Source: Paenibacillus sp. JNUCC-31
Lineage (GTDB): Bacteria; Bacillota; Bacilli; Paenibacillales; Paenibacillaceae
NCBI RefSeq assembly: GCF_014844075.1
Contig: NZ_CP062165.1
Coordinates: 4,340,001-4,404,000 of the forward strand
Reading direction: 5' to 3'
DNA length: 64,000 nt
The notes beneath the pieces were generated by a model. That model was not told the DNA's origin. It worked only from the letters and a program-made list of their open reading frames with translations, and made no database searches. Shown piece after piece: positions 25,845 to 35,231 of this stretch. The translations under genes and the position numbers were made by a program. How positions within the stretch are numbered: the first letter of the stretch is position 1; every line of letters starts with the position of its first letter.

Positions 25845-26624
25845 CTAGCATTTAACTCCAAACCATACAGTCCACAGATCCTTTTCGACAATCGGGTTTT
25901 GAACGGGCTCCAGTTTACGTTCCACGTATTCCACCAATTCTTGCAATTCCTCACCGGACAGTTCATGAAGGAGTGAGCGGCCAGTGCGCGACATTAAATC
26001 TTCTTTCAAAGACTCCATATTTTCATACACACGGCGAGTCTCCCATAAAGAAATGGTCTGGTCAAGCTTGAACCCGCTTGCTTCCATTGTCTGTTGCACC
26101 TGATTGGCATCATATCTGCGATTCACTTCCAACTCGATCAACCGAGGAAATTTTTCGAAGAAAAACCCTCTTAGATGATGTTCACTTCCAGGGAGTGTAC
26201 AGTCCTGAGGCGTACGATCCTGAATGATGAGGGTTCCACCTGGTTTTAAAATTCGGTGGGCTTCCCGAAAACAAGCGCCTAAATCGTTAAGGTGATGAAT
26301 CAACGCCCGCTCTAACACAAGGTCGAACTTATGGTCAGGGAGGTGGGTATCATAGGCATTGCCTTGTAAAAATGTAATGTGCTGAATCGATTTGCAGCTT
26401 GCAGAGGCTCCCTTTAACATCTCCTCGGAAAAGTCTACACCGATAACCTGTACTGCCCCCATCTGGGCCAGAGCTTGAGTATAAATACCACCGCCACAGC
26501 CAATGTCAGCGACATATTTTCCGGATACATCCACGTTTTCTTGGATCATGGAGATCCAGGAATCGTTCGCAGATCTTGTGGTATAGGTGAAACGATTCTG
26601 TTCATCATGAAAATCAATAGGCAT
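25845..26624 (-). CDS. Class I SAM-dependent methyltransferase
   Basis: A 259-residue methyltransferase. Motif I is VADIGCGGGIYTQAL, the acidic residue is in VIGVDFSEEML, the post-motif Asp is in FLQGNAYDTHLP and motif IV/VI is LVLERALIHHLND with ILKPGGTLIIQDRTP. It resembles UbiE/Methyltransf_11 proteins acting on small molecules; substrate unknown. The ATG at 26624 has eight-base spacing from AAAGGAG; the first ATG at 26630 is only two bases from it. A perfect 14-bp inverted repeat sits between promoter and start, so a TetR-type repressor probably controls it. Confidence 0.9.
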   Translation of the reverse strand: MPIDFHDEQNRFTYTTRSANDSWISMIQENVDVSGKYVADIGCGGGIYTQALAQMGAVQVIGVDFSEEMLKGASASCKSIQHITFLQGNAYDTHLPDHKFDLVLERALIHHLNDLGACFREAHRILKPGGTLIIQDRTPQDCTLPGSEHHLRGFFFEKFPRLIELEVNRRYDANQVQQTMEASGFKLDQTISLWETRRVYENMESLKEDLMSRTGRSLLHELSGEELQELVEYVERKLEPVQNPIVEKDLWTVWFGVKC

Positions 26625-26963
26625 ATACATGACTCCTTTCACTTGTTCTATATTTCATCTAATGAAACCCAGTTTCATTAGATGACTGTAATTATACCAT
26701 AGATATCCAGTGATGTTTAAGGTGAACACTCGCCTTTTAAAATAATTTCTGCTTTTTCAATAAAAATCAGACTTCAACGGACTGCTGTATTCATTAAGGG
26801 GTTATCCTGTTACTGTGTCCTGAATCCGCTTCCTTACATTCCTTGTTGTATTTCTGCGGCACATCTCGTACAATTTGGTGAAGCAATTCTGCATTGCGTT
26901 AATGTGAATACTAAATTGTAATCTTACGGCATGAAACTGCACACAAGAAAAGGGGAGAATCGT
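26625..26963. other. Divergent control region between methyltransferase and permease
   Basis: Apart from the methyltransferase operator, this 339-base region shows no ORF with a ribosome site and no recognised riboswitch. The permease promoter could not be assigned with confidence. Confidence 0.4.
26655..26696 (-). promoter_or_regulatory. Promoter -10 box and perfect palindromic operator of the methyltransferase
   Basis: TCATCTAATGAAAC (26655-26668) and GTTTCATTAGATGA (26672-26685) are exact inverted copies separated by CCA. TATAAT (26691-26696, minus) lies just upstream in the direction of transcription. The operator would cover the transcription start. The form resembles TetR-family operators; no such regulator gene is adjacent. 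Confidence 0.75.
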
Positions 26964-28343
26964 TTGGAATCGAAGCAACTATCTAGAGGGCTAAAGCCCC
27001 GCCATGTAGAGCTGATTGCACTCGGGGGTACGATTGGCGTTGGATTGTTCATGGGATCGGCTAGTACGATCAAATGGGCAGGACCTTCCGTGCTGCTGGC
27101 CTATTTGCTGGCCGGGATCATTATCTTTTTTGTCATGCGTATTATGGGAGAAATGTTGATTCAGGAACCTGTCACCGGTTCGTTTGCCACATTCGCTCAC
27201 AAATATATCAGTCCGCTTGCCGGGTTCCTGACGGCCTGGAGTTACTGGTTCCTCTGGGTCACAGTGGGTATGGCGGAAGTTACGGCAATTGGGATCTATG
27301 TAGGCTACTGGTTCCCTGATATTCCACAATGGCTTCCCGCCTTGGCTGGTGTGCTTATAATTGCGGCAGCGAATCTGGCAGCGGTAAAATACTATGGCGA
27401 ATTCGAATTCTGGTTTGCGCTGATTAAGGTAACGGCGATTGTCTTCATGATCGTGATCGGAACCGGACTCATCTTCTTCGGCTGGGGGAACGGAGGACAG
27501 CCAATCGGGCTATCGAATCTGGTGAGCCATGGCGGATTTTTCCCTGGAGGGATCAAAGGTTTCCTTTTCGCCCTGTGTATCGTAACGGCGGCCTACCAGG
27601 GCGTCGAAATGGTCGGAATTACGGCAGGAGAAGCGGAAAATCCGAAAATCACGCTGCGTAAAGCGATCAAGAACATCGTGTGGCGTATTCTGATTTTTTA
27701 CGTGGGAGCGATCTTTGTCATTGTGACACTGTATCCCTGGAATGAAGTAGGCGAGACGGGAAGCCCGTTTGTACTGACGTTTGCCAAAGTCGGCATTGTG
27801 GCTGCTGCGGGCATTATCAACTTCGTGGTGCTTACCGCCGCGATGTCGGGATGTAACAGTGGAATCTACAGTGCAGGACGTATGCTCTATACTCTTGCGG
27901 AGAATGGACAGGCACCGGCCTTTTTCAAAAAGTTATCCAAAGGCGGGGTTCCCCGCAACAGCATTATCATCACGATTTCCTTGCTGCTGGTGGGTGTTGT
28001 ACTTAACTATCTGATGCCGGACTCCAAACTGTTCCTGTACATCTACAGCGCAAGTGTTCTTCCGGGGATGGTTCCGTGGTTCGCACTGGCCTTTAGCCAG
28101 TTCAAGTTTAGGAAGCGTTGGGGCAATGAGATGGCGGATCACAATTTTAAATCGAAATGGTTCCCGATCAGCAACTATATCATCATCGTATATCTGACGC
28201 TTGTTATTATTGGTATGGCATTTAACCCGGATACACGATTACCGCTGATTGTCGGGGCTACATTTATGGCGATCGTTGTGATCGGATACTTCGTGTTTGG
28301 AATAGGGAAAAGACAGCGGGTAGACGAAGGCGAAGATCGCTAG
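26964..28343 (+). CDS. Amino-acid permease of the APC/AAT family
   Basis: A 459-residue, 12-segment transporter beginning with [27 protein letters not shown], the conserved first helix of bacterial amino-acid transporters (AAT). Other hallmarks are [44 protein letters not shown] and [24 protein letters not shown]. It is a proton symporter by family; the close relatives in Bacillus carry alanine, proline or other neutral amino acids, so the substrate is open. TTG 26964 follows GGGGAG with six bases; the frame upstream from 26931 lacks a site. Single-gene unit. Confidence 0.92.
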   Translation: MESKQLSRGLKPRHVELIALGGTIGVGLFMGSASTIKWAGPSVLLAYLLAGIIIFFVMRIMGEMLIQEPVTGSFATFAHKYISPLAGFLTAWSYWFLWVTVGMAEVTAIGIYVGYWFPDIPQWLPALAGVLIIAAANLAAVKYYGEFEFWFALIKVTAIVFMIVIGTGLIFFGWGNGGQPIGLSNLVSHGGFFPGGIKGFLFALCIVTAAYQGVEMVGITAGEAENPKITLRKAIKNIVWRILIFYVGAIFVIVTLYPWNEVGETGSPFVLTFAKVGIVAAAGIINFVVLTAAMSGCNSGIYSAGRMLYTLAENGQAPAFFKKLSKGGVPRNSIIITISLLLVGVVLNYLMPDSKLFLYIYSASVLPGMVPWFALAFSQFKFRKRWGNEMADHNFKSKWFPISNYIIIVYLTLVIIGMAFNPDTRLPLIVGATFMAIVVIGYFVFGIGKRQRVDEGEDR

Positions 28344-28509
28344 CCTTGGCTCAGAGATAAGAGGGCACTGCAATCAGATTGGAAAAGGTGTAACTTTCCC
28401 TAGTCAAACTATAGTGAAACATCATACGTGCATTCCTTGTACACATTGGAAACCTTCGGGAGATCCAGTGTTATGCAGGGAGTGCTTTTTTGTTTCTCAA
28501 AATTCAGGC

Positions 28510-28540
28510 TTGAATCTCCTGTTACTGGAGGTTTTAGGAT
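28510..28540 (+). promoter_or_regulatory. MerR-type promoter of the esterase gene
   Basis: TTGAAT (28510-28515), a 19-base spacer and TAGGAT (28535-28540). The spacer begins with the dyad CTCCTGTTACTGGAG. The same element lies before merR at 30793-30823. Confidence 0.82.
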
Positions 28541-28565
28541 TGAAGATAGAAGGGGGCAAGGAAAG

Positions 28566-29927
28566 ATGAGGACACTAGAATGGATTTATCTTATTTTCAA
28601 TGTTGTCATGCTGGTGTGGTTGATTGGGGGGCGGAATAAACCGCGGAGAATGGTGTGGGGAGGATTAGTCATATCGAGTACGTTATGGTTGATGCATGGC
28701 GTGGTTGAGGGATTGCGTTGGCCCATGATTCCGGGATATCTGCTCACACTGGTTCCACTGATTGTGTTAATCGCGGGAGCAAGAAGGGAATGGAAGTCAG
28801 GTGCAGATTTAGACCAAAGGAGTCATCTACATGATGTGGTATCCATGGGCGAAGCACCATCTCGAACCACGATCCTGCCTGGATCGTTCTCAACTTCCGC
28901 GCAGGTGCGCAAATTCGGACGTGTTCGAATCATCGGAACATCGCTGTTGGTATTGGTTTATGCTGCGGTGACCATTGGATTACCACTTCTGTTCCCGGTA
29001 TTTTCATTTGATAAACCAACAGGCCCTTACGGAATCGGTACGGTTTCTTATGACTGGACGGATGAGAGCCGAGAGGAATTGCTGACCAGTACAGCTGGAG
29101 ACAAACGGGAACTGATGGTGCAGATCTGGTACCCAACGGATCAAGACACCAAAGGAACAACAGCTCCGGTCAGCCAAGGGTATATTGTTGTGGGCATTAA
29201 TCATACGTACAGCAGTTTGGTCTCCGTGTTCCCGGATGGGCGTGTGGCGCAGTTTGAATCAGAGGGCAAGGAAGGCTTCGATCAACTGCAATTCAGTTAT
29301 ATGGACAAGCTCAACGAGACATGGGTGAAAGATGCGCAGTTTGTGCTGGATGAAGTGGAGAAGCTTGCAGCCAATGATGCAAATGGACGCTTTAACGGTC
29401 ATATGGATCTGGACAACATCGGCATGTTTGGACATTCATTTGGCGGGGCAACCACGGTACAGATGCTGATGGACGATCCTCGTGTCAAAGCAGGCATGAA
29501 CATGGATGGCGTATTGTTTGGAGAGAAGCGCATTCCTGCTGGAGGTGTGGGCAAACCGTTTCTTATGATGAGCGCGGATACAACCGTAGCAGGTACAAGT
29601 GTCATGAGTGACGACGAGATTGCAGCTATGGGTACGACCCGCCCGGAAGCAGAGAAATACTACGAAGGAGTGTATGCACGTTATGAACTGGTGACCGCAG
29701 GAGGAAACTATTGGATGGAACTGAGTCAGACCAAACATCTGAGCTTTTCTGACCTCTATCTGATATCTCCTATTCTCGAGTGGTCACAGGGTGTAGATGC
29801 AAAGGGAGCACACCAAATCGTTAACGATACCACCATCGACTTCTTCAACCACTATCTGAAAGGACAACCGCTTCAGTTGGACAGTGAAGTGGGAGAACAC
29901 CCATCCTATTCATTGAAAAAAGGTTGA
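28566..29927 (+). CDS. Membrane-anchored PAF-acetylhydrolase-like esterase with an apparent internal deletion
   Basis: A 453-residue protein: three N-terminal membrane segments (about 5-80), another near residue 123-140 and an alpha/beta-hydrolase domain of the dienelactone hydrolase/PAF acetylhydrolase type. The nucleophile is in IGMFGHSFGGATT and the Asp/His region follows (TKHLSFSDLYLISP). In relatives, a long segment with the SHG oxyanion motif lies between IWYPTD and GYIVVGINHTYSS. Here IWYPTDQDTKGTTAPVS runs directly into QGYIVVG. I infer an in-frame deletion, which would probably impair catalysis. Expression is likely controlled by the adjacent, also broken, MerR regulator through a matching promoter. 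ATG 28566 is preferred to upstream TTG starts. Confidence 0.75.
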   Translation: MRTLEWIYLIFNVVMLVWLIGGRNKPRRMVWGGLVISSTLWLMHGVVEGLRWPMIPGYLLTLVPLIVLIAGARREWKSGADLDQRSHLHDVVSMGEAPSRTTILPGSFSTSAQVRKFGRVRIIGTSLLVLVYAAVTIGLPLLFPVFSFDKPTGPYGIGTVSYDWTDESREELLTSTAGDKRELMVQIWYPTDQDTKGTTAPVSQGYIVVGINHTYSSLVSVFPDGRVAQFESEGKEGFDQLQFSYMDKLNETWVKDAQFVLDEVEKLAANDANGRFNGHMDLDNIGMFGHSFGGATTVQMLMDDPRVKAGMNMDGVLFGEKRIPAGGVGKPFLMMSADTTVAGTSVMSDDEIAAMGTTRPEAEKYYEGVYARYELVTAGGNYWMELSQTKHLSFSDLYLISPILEWSQGVDAKGAHQIVNDTTIDFFNHYLKGQPLQLDSEVGEHPSYSLKKG

Positions 29928-29933
29928 ACGTAC

Positions 29934-29971
29934 AAATGGAAGAAGACTGAAGTTCAGTCTTCTTCCATTTG
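29934..29971. terminator. Bidirectional terminator between the esterase and merR
   Basis: AAATGGAAGAAGACTGAA and TTCAGTCTTCTTCCATTT are perfect inverted copies around GT. On the minus strand the stem contains the last codons of merR. Confidence 0.85.
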
Positions 29972-30773
29972 TTTTAAGCGCACTCGCATACCTTCCTGCA
30001 ACAGATGAATGCCGTCTACGATCTGGCTCCATTCGGGATTTACGATCTTGCAGAGTTTGTTAAAACGAAGGATGCGTTCTGTCACGGAGTCTAGCATATA
30101 ACGAGCCTGTTTGCGAAAAAATGCTTCCGGATTTCCGGCATGTTCAATACTGGCGTACATCATCACAAACTCCCACACCATGCTCTGCACTGCGGGGCTA
30201 TCTAACGGCCAACGTTTGTCCAGAGCTTCGATGGTACGGATGCGGATAGCCTCCATTTTTTTCACCCAGGCATCTGCCTTAACCTGTGGATGATTCGCCA
30301 TGGTGAAGAAGGGCAGTTCGAGACGGGACAGATCGGCGATGTAGGCCGGATCGTTAATGATTTTCTGGATTTCCTTCCAAGCCAAGGTTTGCTGTGCAGA
30401 CAGCTTTGTATCTTTCATCATGTATTTGTCGAAAAAATGCAGAAACGAAACTCTCCATTCGTGCGGAATGCCGTCCAGCAGGTGATATTCTTCCATTTTG
30501 GCAGAAACGAATTGTTTTCTTTTTTGGGCATTGGCTGTCAGCGAATCCACCAGGCTGGATACATAGGTAAGAGACTGTCCCGAAAGAAGTGTATCCTCCG
30601 CTTCACGCTGTTTGGCTTGTTGCAGAATGGAGAGCATGGAATTCATTGTTCCGATCTGGGTTTCCAGAGCGCCGGAGCAACTCGATTTCATCGTAATAAC
30701 GAATCGTTTTGACGGTCGAGCCGATCATTTTGGCGGCTTCACCGATTGTATAGGTATCTTTGCTTTGGTTCAA
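29954..30773 (-). pseudogene. MerR-family regulator disrupted by an internal deletion/frameshift
   Basis: From TTG 30773 the frame gives the MerR winged helix (DTYTIGEAAKMIGSTVKTIRYYDEIELL), then runs into unrelated codons and a stop near 30603. The rest of the protein is in a different frame from about 30680 (ALETQIGTMNSMLSILQQAKQREAED, then a long helical effector domain to EGMRVRLKQMEED). The wing and second helical motif that should follow YDEIGLL are absent. I infer a deletion near 30680 of about 35-40 codons, not a multiple of three. The promoter dyad is still perfect. Earlier it presumably controlled itself and the esterase. Confidence 0.78.
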
Positions 30774-30792
30774 CGAGACCACCCCATCTTCT

Positions 30793-30823
30793 ATTATACA
30801 ACCTCCAGTCACTGGAGATTCAA
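30793..30823 (-). promoter_or_regulatory. MerR-type autoregulated promoter of the broken merR
   Basis: On the minus strand TTGAAT (30818-30823), a 19-base spacer and TATAAT (30793-30798). The spacer begins with the dyad CTCCAGTGACTGGAG, matching the esterase promoter at 13 of 15 positions. Confidence 0.85.
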
Positions 30824-30954
30824 TGGCCAGAAAGTTGGCATGGGAATGACCAGATCCGGTTTAAATTCCACCCATCTCGGTTACAAAGGAAAGAGTGCAA
30901 CTTTTGTGAAAACAACATAATGAATAAATAAATAAATCCGAGGAGGAATTGAAC

Positions 30955-31857
30955 ATGGCTAATCAAGACCAACACACCATGCAAGATCCGACGACACAAT
31001 ATCCGAAGGCCACATCAGATTGGAAACAGCAGCAGGAAGAGCCGGGACTTCAGCGTGAAATGACTCCTGTTCCTGATGCGGGTGAGAAAAGCTATAAAGG
31101 CAGCGGGCGACTGACCGGCCGTAAAGCTGTTGTAACTGGAGCCGACAGCGGCATTGGTCGGGCAGCAGCCATCGCTTTTGCTCGTGAAGGCGCGGATGTC
31201 GTTCTGTCCTACCTTCCTGAGGAAGAAGCCGATGCCAAGGAAGTGGTCAAGCTGATCGAAGAAGCAGGCCGCAAGGCTGTTGCGATTCCAGGTGACCTCA
31301 AGGATGAGAAATACTGCGAAGAACTCATTGAATCTGCTGTAAAAGAGCTCGGCGGGATCGATATCCTCGCCAACGTGGCAGGTAAACAGCAGTTTGTTGA
31401 GCAGATCGCTGATCTGACTACAGAACAATTTGATGCGACATTCAAAACGAATGTCTATTCGATGTTCTGGCTCTGCAAAGCAGCGGTGAAACACATGAAA
31501 CCAGGCAGTTCCATTATTAACACGTCTTCTATTCAGGCATATAAGCCATCTCCAATCCTGCTGGATTATGCGACCACAAAGGCAGCAATCAACACGTTCA
31601 GCAAAGCGCTGGCCCAACAAGTCGGCAGCAAAGGCATTCGTGTGAACGTCGTCGCGCCAGGACCGGTGTGGACACCGCTTCAGGTCGTTGGTGGACAACC
31701 CGTAGAGAAGCTTGCTGATTTCGGCTCCAATACACCGCTTGGCCGTGCAGGGCAGCCTGCGGAAATGGCGCCAGCGTTTGTATTCCTGGCAAGCCAGGAA
31801 TCCAGCTATGTGAGCGGCGAGACATTGAACGCCAATGGCGGTACAGTTAGTCCGTAA
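30955..31857 (+). CDS. Short-chain dehydrogenase/reductase (YghA/general stress protein 39 type)
   Basis: A 300-residue classical-extended SDR. A hydrophilic lead ([20 protein letters not shown]) precedes the Rossmann fold: [20 protein letters not shown] (cofactor), [12 protein letters not shown], the catalytic Ser in [17 protein letters not shown] (Tyr and Lys), and [14 protein letters not shown]. The family includes GSP39/YdaD of B. subtilis, an NAD(P)-dependent oxidoreductase induced by general stress. Start ATG 30955 follows GAGGAGG; it is preferred to TTG 30949. Single-gene unit with a shared terminator downstream. Confidence 0.92.
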   Translation: MANQDQHTMQDPTTQYPKATSDWKQQQEEPGLQREMTPVPDAGEKSYKGSGRLTGRKAVVTGADSGIGRAAAIAFAREGADVVLSYLPEEEADAKEVVKLIEEAGRKAVAIPGDLKDEKYCEELIESAVKELGGIDILANVAGKQQFVEQIADLTTEQFDATFKTNVYSMFWLCKAAVKHMKPGSSIINTSSIQAYKPSPILLDYATTKAAINTFSKALAQQVGSKGIRVNVVAPGPVWTPLQVVGGQPVEKLADFGSNTPLGRAGQPAEMAPAFVFLASQESSYVSGETLNANGGTVSP

Positions 31858-31911
31858 ACTTTGGATATAAAAGGCCAATGAGTGATAGGTCAGTGATCAT
31901 AGGCAAGATAA

Positions 31912-31954
31912 GCAAAGAACTCCATTCCCGATGAAGGTGAATGGAGTTCTTTAT
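31912..31954. terminator. Bidirectional terminator between SDR and lipoprotein genes
   Basis: AAAGAACTCCATTC and GAATGGAGTTCTTT stem around about eleven bases, with T-rich flank on the plus strand and A-rich flank before it. Confidence 0.82.
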
Positions 31955-31982
31955 TGTTATGGAATTTTTCTTGATTATTGCA

Positions 31983-34427
31983 TTACTTCTGATCCGGGTT
32001 AGGCTCCAGAATGGCGTAGCTGCCAAGCGTGGCCAATTGCGCCGTACCCAGAAGGGCTTCATCGACTGCAGCTAGAGCCTCACCTGCGGCGGTCATCAGT
32101 TCATCTGAATTAACGGGCGAGGCAAAACGGAGAATGACCCGTTTCTCCCCATTTTTCAGCTCACTCTCAGCCTTCGTTTTGTATTCACTAATCGAAGCAA
32201 CTTCGAGATCGTTCTGTACATAATAATCGTTTGCATCACTTTCGCCATTAAACAGGGCGAGTTCGGAATCGAGCCAATAATCCTTATCCGCTATCGTTTT
32301 CTGACTTGCAGCCGTTACATCATTTGCATTGTACAGGAAGTACGGAATACCGGAGTTGGTCAGGTTGTTGGTGGCATCCACATGGAACCATTCATTCCCG
32401 ATTTTGACCTTATTCCACGCATGAGGAACACCGCTAGATGCTCCCGTTACGACAATGCTTTCCAGTCCTGACAGATCGGAGAGCAGTTTGTAGACGGAAG
32501 CATAGCTGGCACATACGCCAACCCCTTTGACCAGAATACCGTAAGTAGTAAATGAGTCATTAAACTGTGCATCGACATTTTTAAAGTTGTTCTGTTCCGC
32601 ATTTTCCAGTGCTGCATCATCATATTTCGCGTTATCGTTCAGATAATCGTAGATGGCCTTCCGTTTCTCATCATCCTTCATGCCATCCTTGATGATGGAA
32701 GCAACAACTTCGTTTGCTTTGGTAATAATCTCGCTCTGTTTTTTCTGGATGACATCTGCCGACTCATTGTAATGGATCGAAAGGGTAAGTGTACCGTAAT
32801 TGTATTCAAAACCTTCCACACCCAGAATCAATGGATTCTGGTACATCACTTTCAGGACTACATCCGAGAGTGTTGTGAAGTTTTGGGCTTCGGGAAAAGC
32901 TTTCAATGAGATCTTGTCTTGCGCAGCAATCATGTTTTTGGCTAAAACTTCTTCCAATGCAGAATCTGCATTGATCGTGGCATCACCTGTAGCTGGCTCA
33001 GGAACCGTTTCCTGATTACCTTGCTCTACATTCTGCTGTGTATTGGATTTCTGCTCATCTACCAAGTTGTCTTCTTCAGTTTCGGAAGCTGGATCAGGTG
33101 CTTCACTCGAAATTTCATCAGAAGCTTTATCGGAAGTTTCATCCGCCGCTGCTTCTGTTTCCGTTTCCGTTGAAGGCTCAGATGCTGGTGCATCATGATT
33201 GTTGATGATGGTTGGCACATCAGGTGCAGGGACGTAAGGTGTGTCATTTTTCGGTTCTACGAGTCCGTTACTGGATTCTGCGACCGTTTGTTTATTTAAT
33301 TTATCCAGATCCTCCTGAGTCACATTTTCCACCCGTACGTAACTTTTCAGGGCTGTCCCTTTAATGTGAAAAGGAATATTGGTTTCATTGAACTCTGAGA
33401 TTTCCACGTTAATGGTATCATAGACAATCGTTTCTTGGGAAAACGAACCATCAATGTACTCAATACTTGTTGTTTTAGGCAGTTCATTTATGTTCTTCAG
33501 TTTCTTCATGTACAGTTGTTCTTTTATAGCCATAGGCAGCTGGTTAGAGAGTGGAGCAGTGGCAACAGCGTTGCTGAAATTGGATTCCTTGTCTCCGCTG
33601 ACTGCGGTGACGTAATATTCACCCTTCATTCCATAATTCTGATAGGATGTCATCAGCTCATTAATGGTGCCAAGACCGCCTTTTCCATCTTTCATGAAGT
33701 CATTAAAGGATGTTTCTGTTGTTGTCGTCAAAACCAATGGATTACTTCCATTAAAGGCTTTCTCTGCCCCTTGCAAAGGTACGTTGTTGGTTTCAAAAAT
33801 AACCGTTCGATCGGCACGATTATAGATTTTGTATTCGGTTGCGCCCTCGACCTTGTCCCAAGTCAGTTTAAACCGTTTATCCTTGTCGATCTCATATTTG
33901 AGATTAGGAACAGCCAGTTCGGATTTGACTGTGAAAGGAATGATCATTGGTTGATCCAGCAGCGTGAGCTTTTCGGCATCCAGATCATAGTTAATACGAA
34001 TGTAATAAATGGGGGCGCCGCCCCAAGTGCTTTGCTCCTGTGTCCGTAACTTATCTGAGCTTAAAACACCCCATCCAAGAGGCTTAATGGAGACACTGTT
34101 GTCATCGATTTCTGGTATGGCATAAACTTTGCTGGCTTCAAGTGCCTTAATATCGGTATGTACACTAATCATATCACTTGCTTGTATGCGGCTATTTTTC
34201 AAATCCGCTTTAAACTTAAAATTAAATTCTTCATTTTGAGCTACGTTATACATTGGCATAATCGCTTTATTTGATTCAGAGCCATACTTCTGCTTCAAAC
34301 TTAATATGCTAGCACCTTCTACTATTTCTGTGGGGTTATTTTCGGACGGGCTACTCTCCTTGTCATTGCTCTGGCATCCAGCCAATAACAGGGTGAGCGT
34401 AAACATAATCAATAATAAACGTTTCAT
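31983..34427 (-). CDS. Large lipoprotein with a transglutaminase-like domain
   Basis: An 814-residue surface lipoprotein. MKRLLLIMFTLTLLLAGCQS is a lipoprotein signal with LAGC lipobox. The first half has a fibronectin-like segment near FKLTWDKVEGATEYKIYNRA. A Glu/Ser/Thr-rich linker follows (about 400-490). The C-terminal part is a transglutaminase/protease-like domain: Cys in GVGVCASYASVYKLLSDLSG, His in GVPHAWNKVKIGNEW, Asp in FHVDATNNL. Such domains act on cell-wall peptides or proteins, or bind peptides. Start at 34427 places the lipobox correctly; the longer frame to 34463 would bury it. Confidence 0.85.
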   Translation of the reverse strand: MKRLLLIMFTLTLLLAGCQSNDKESSPSENNPTEIVEGASILSLKQKYGSESNKAIMPMYNVAQNEEFNFKFKADLKNSRIQASDMISVHTDIKALEASKVYAIPEIDDNSVSIKPLGWGVLSSDKLRTQEQSTWGGAPIYYIRINYDLDAEKLTLLDQPMIIPFTVKSELAVPNLKYEIDKDKRFKLTWDKVEGATEYKIYNRADRTVIFETNNVPLQGAEKAFNGSNPLVLTTTTETSFNDFMKDGKGGLGTINELMTSYQNYGMKGEYYVTAVSGDKESNFSNAVATAPLSNQLPMAIKEQLYMKKLKNINELPKTTSIEYIDGSFSQETIVYDTINVEISEFNETNIPFHIKGTALKSYVRVENVTQEDLDKLNKQTVAESSNGLVEPKNDTPYVPAPDVPTIINNHDAPASEPSTETETEAAADETSDKASDEISSEAPDPASETEEDNLVDEQKSNTQQNVEQGNQETVPEPATGDATINADSALEEVLAKNMIAAQDKISLKAFPEAQNFTTLSDVVLKVMYQNPLILGVEGFEYNYGTLTLSIHYNESADVIQKKQSEIITKANEVVASIIKDGMKDDEKRKAIYDYLNDNAKYDDAALENAEQNNFKNVDAQFNDSFTTYGILVKGVGVCASYASVYKLLSDLSGLESIVVTGASSGVPHAWNKVKIGNEWFHVDATNNLTNSGIPYFLYNANDVTAASQKTIADKDYWLDSELALFNGESDANDYYVQNDLEVASISEYKTKAESELKNGEKRVILRFASPVNSDELMTAAGEALAAVDEALLGTAQLATLGSYAILEPNPDQK

Positions 34428-34745
34428 GATACACCGCTTTCTCGTTTTTCTGAGTTGTTGCAAAGGCTAATTTCTAAATAATTTCTAAACACCGTAGATT
34501 ATCATTTCTGGTTAAAATCCATTTTCAAACCTCTTATCAGCTAAACCTCCTATTAATTCCCTAATGTCTGTTGCTAGTCTATGGTCATATAGACTTATTG
34601 TCAAGATATGTAATGGTATATTATGACTATATACAATAGAGTAAGAATCCTGTATAAAAACTAGTTAATTGATATTTACGAGAGAGTGAGATTCTTCGAT
34701 ACTTCTGGTACAATGCATGATAAAACGGAAAATGGAGTGGATCGG
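34428..34745. other. Intergenic region between divergent lipoprotein and SnoaL-like genes
   Basis: A 318-base AT-rich region. GATTCTTCG...GGTACAATG near 34690-34715 may contain the plus-strand promoter (TACAAT as -10). No riboswitch, ORF or repeat was recognised. Confidence 0.35.
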
Positions 34746-35165
34746 ATGACGCCAGAACAGATTGTCAGGACTTTTTTTGAAGAAGTGCGCTCGGGTCGTA
34801 ATCTTGATTATGCCAATACACTGATGGCCGAGCAGGTGCTGGCTCACCAGGTAATCGCGGAAGAGGAAGCGACAGTCACAAGAACACCTTCCGACTATGC
34901 GGATCATGTGAGGGAAATGATGGAGGCATACGGAGATTTTTCACTCCAGATTCAGGAGCTGCTTGCACAGGGAGATAAAGTATATGTACGCTGGAGACAA
35001 GTGGGTACTCATGTCGGAGAAGTGGATGGATATGCGCCGACCCACCTGCCTGTGATAGAAATTGCGAGTGCGGTATATCGAGTGGAGAATGAGCGAATTG
35101 CAGAATACTGGATTCAGATTGACAGGCTGGGGATCGAAAAACAATTGGAGCGTAATCAGAGCTGA
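34746..35165 (+). CDS. SnoaL-like (NTF2-fold) protein
   Basis: A 139-residue protein of the SnoaL/ester-cyclase group in the NTF2-like fold: MTPEQIVRTFFEEVRSGRNLDYANTLM at the start, YADHVREMMEAYGDFSLQIQELLAQGDKVYVRWRQVGTHVGE in the middle and IEIASAVYRVENERIAEYWIQID at the end. Stand-alone members of this fold in Firmicutes have no agreed function; some bind or isomerise small molecules. ATG 34746 follows GGAG by eight bases; upstream in-frame ATG codons (34686, 34713) lack a site. Confidence 0.82.
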   Translation: MTPEQIVRTFFEEVRSGRNLDYANTLMAEQVLAHQVIAEEEATVTRTPSDYADHVREMMEAYGDFSLQIQELLAQGDKVYVRWRQVGTHVGEVDGYAPTHLPVIEIASAVYRVENERIAEYWIQIDRLGIEKQLERNQS

Positions 35166-35197
35166 GAACCAGCTCTTTTTTTGTTTAAATTGCTTGA

Positions 35198-35231
35198 AGC
35201 TAAAATCTGATCCAGATCAGATTTTAGCTTT
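35198..35231. terminator. Bidirectional terminator between SnoaL-like and GNAT genes
   Basis: AAGCTAAAATCTGAT and ATCAGATTTTAGCTT are perfect inverted copies around CCAG. On the minus strand the stem includes the last codons of the GNAT gene. Confidence 0.85.

Noticed and set aside
31015..31878. Minus-strand frame of 287 codons opposite the SDR gene.
   Set aside because: A shadow of the SDR reading frame; rich in Cys, Arg and His as expected for antisense translation.
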